From Croceicoccus sp. (GTDB taxonomy: Bacteria > Pseudomonadota > Alphaproteobacteria > Sphingomonadales > Sphingomonadaceae): 6,854 bases of DNA. Below the pieces are notes generated by a model that was given only the letters and a program-made list of their open reading frames with translations, was not told the origin of the DNA and did no database searches. The translations under genes and the position numbers were made by a program. The DNA is taken from the NCBI GenBank assembly GCA_029936705.1, contig JAPYSD010000193.1, positions 1 to 6,854 on the forward strand, given 5' to 3'. Below, one piece after another: positions 6,172 through 6,854 of the stretch; the stretch's first letter is position 1; each line of letters begins with the position of its first letter.

Positions 6172-6446
6172 GGCTTGCAGGAGAATCACACAAAGCGGCT
6201 CGAATCAAGCGGCTTTGCGCGCTTTTGCCATCAATCGGCGAACAAATGCGCCGAACAGCGCAAAAAGCACCCGATCGGTGCGCAAATAGCGGCGCGAAGC
6301 GGCCACGCCACAGCCCTTTCGCGGCCCGGCTGTGCGCAAAATCGGCATGCAAAGCGGCCACCCCTTTGCGACACATCATAAGCATGATACCGCTACCATC
6401 GAACGGTTTATGGCACCGGTAGAACCGGGCCGCATGGGGGTAAGGG
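6172..6446. repeat. Divergent spacer with AAGCGGC repeats and short hairpins
   Basis: This 275-bp non-coding stretch separates ftsB (leftward) from the gfo-like gene (rightward). AAGCGGC occurs four times in the same orientation, at 6193-6199, 6207-6213, 6297-6303 and 6352-6358; the last two extend to AAGCGGCCAC. Words of the TGCGCAAA type recur between them. Inverted repeats are CAAAGC/GCTTTG (6191-6217, with an inner GCT/AGC), TCGGCG/CGCCGA (6235-6254), GCACC/GGTGC (6267-6281), CACAGCC/GGCTGTG (6309-6334) and GCAAAG/CTTTGC (6349-6369). Two GANTC sites lie at 6183-6187 and 6202-6206. No convincing -35/-10 pair or protein-coding frame was found. It may hold two promoters and possibly a small structured RNA. 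Confidence 0.5.
6384..6424 (+). promoter_or_regulatory. Candidate LacI/GalR-family operator pair upstream of the gfo-like gene
   Basis: ATGATACCGCTACCAT (6384-6399) is an imperfect palindrome with a central CG; six of eight base pairs are symmetric. It fits the general LacI/GalR operator form TG-N2-A-N-CG-N-T-N2-CA. A weaker related sequence, TGGCACCGGTAGAA (6411-6424), has its centre 26 bp downstream and a perfect ACCGGT core. Both lie within 65 bp of the start codon, where a repressor could block transcription. The regulator itself is not in the window. Confidence 0.4.
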
Positions 6447-6854
6447 ATGATGACGGCAAGTCGGCGGGAAGTTGTGCTGGGCATGGGTGCGGGCCTGGCC
6501 ACCGCTTATGGTCTTGGGTTCACTGTAAAATTGTCGGCGGCCCAGCCCCGGCGCAAGCTGGGCTATGCAATCGTCGGGCTCGGGTCCTATGCGACCAACC
6601 AGATCATGCCCCGCATCGGCAATTGCGAACATGCTATGCTGACCGCGCTGGTCAGCGGCACGCCCGAAAAGCTCGCCCGCTATGGCGAGGAATACGGCAT
6701 CCCGAGCACGCACCATTACAATTACGCCAATTTCGATGCCATCCGCGACAACCCGGACATCGACATCGTCTATGTCGTGCTGCCCAATTCGATGCACGCC
6801 GAATACACCATCCGCGCCGCGCAGGCGGGCAAGCACGTGATGTGCGAAAAGCCG
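6447..6854 (+). CDS. gfo: Tat-exported Gfo/Idh/MocA oxidoreductase, glucose-fructose oxidoreductase-like (N-terminal part)
   Basis: The frame is open to the window edge for 136 codons. A signal with twin arginines (SRREVVLG, Arg6-Arg7) and a hydrophobic core (GMGAGLATAYGLGF) ends near LSAAQP, indicating Tat export with a bound cofactor. The NAD(P)-binding Rossmann domain begins at GYAIVGLGSYATNQIMPRI (39-57), with the nucleotide loop GLGSYA. It continues through ALVSGTPEKLARYGEEYGI and NPDIDIVYVVLPNSMHAEY to AGKHVMCEKP (127-136). The EKP lysine is the conserved catalytic-site residue of the family. The match to Zymomonas mobilis glucose-fructose oxidoreductase, which carries tightly bound NADP and couples sugar oxidation to sugar reduction in the periplasm, is strong by recall. 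Another sugar substrate, such as an aldose-aldose oxidoreductase, is possible. Start ATG 6447 or the adjacent ATG 6450; GGGGG (6436-6440) and AAGGG (6442-6446) serve as Shine-Dalgarno. Substrate-determining regions lie outside the window. Confidence 0.85.
   Translation, partial: MMTASRREVVLGMGAGLATAYGLGFTVKLSAAQPRRKLGYAIVGLGSYATNQIMPRIGNCEHAMLTALVSGTPEKLARYGEEYGIPSTHHYNYANFDAIRDNPDIDIVYVVLPNSMHAEYTIRAAQAGKHVMCEKP

Noticed and set aside
6172..6446. CRISPR array or tRNA in the repeat-rich spacer
   Set aside because: The repeats are only 7-10 bp with irregular spacing (14, 90 and 55 bp), and no cloverleaf or cas gene is seen.
6408..6836. Open frame of 142 codons on the minus strand over the gfo-like gene
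   Set aside because: It is antisense to a recognisable Rossmann-fold protein and has no family motifs.

Overview
The window is GC-rich, densely coded DNA that most resembles a sphingomonad-type alphaproteobacterium (Sphingomonadales; inferred from gene content, not proven). The pointers are a pyruvate dehydrogenase E1-beta with an N-terminal lipoyl domain, as is common in alphaproteobacteria, an FtsB-like gene just upstream of pdhA, a Tat-exported glucose-fructose oxidoreductase-like protein close to the Zymomonas enzyme, and separate TadE/TadG pilus genes.

Layout. (1) 1-521, minus strand, runs off the left edge: the N-terminal part of a squalene/phytoene synthase-fold protein that seems to lack the first catalytic aspartate motif and looks more like an NDUFAF6-type homologue. 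(2) 522-634: divergent spacer with a small AT-rich island. (3) 635-3073, plus strand: a tight three-gene Tad/Flp pilus module, made of a TadG-like protein with a secreted beta-rich C-terminal half and two TadE-type pseudopilins, with junctions of -4 and +4 nt. (4) 3135-3163: a perfect 13-bp hairpin flanked by A and T runs, a bidirectional terminator between the convergent pilus and pdh operons. (5) 5629-3183, minus strand: pdhA and pdhB, overlapping by 1 nt. They are preceded by a promoter-like sequence and a leader carrying an 8-bp inverted repeat. (6) 6171-5797, minus strand: a small FtsB/DivIC-like division protein. (7) 6172-6446: divergent spacer of 275 bp with four AAGCGGC repeats, several short hairpins and a LacI-type operator-like palindrome. 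(8) 6447 to the right edge, plus strand: the N-terminal third of a Tat-exported Gfo/Idh/MocA oxidoreductase.

How the genes work together. PdhA and PdhB form the E1 component of the pyruvate dehydrogenase complex; the E2 and E3 genes are not in the window. The three Tad proteins would act in the envelope in Flp pilus assembly, but the ATPase, secretin, platform and major pilin genes are absent, so this module depends on loci elsewhere. FtsB acts at the septum. The right-hand oxidoreductase would work in the periplasm on sugars.

I found no mobile element, CRISPR array, rRNA or tRNA, and no convincing undescribed multi-gene system. The points most worth a second look are the non-canonical synthase-fold protein, the TadG C-terminal domain, the pdhA leader and the repeat-rich 6172-6446 spacer.
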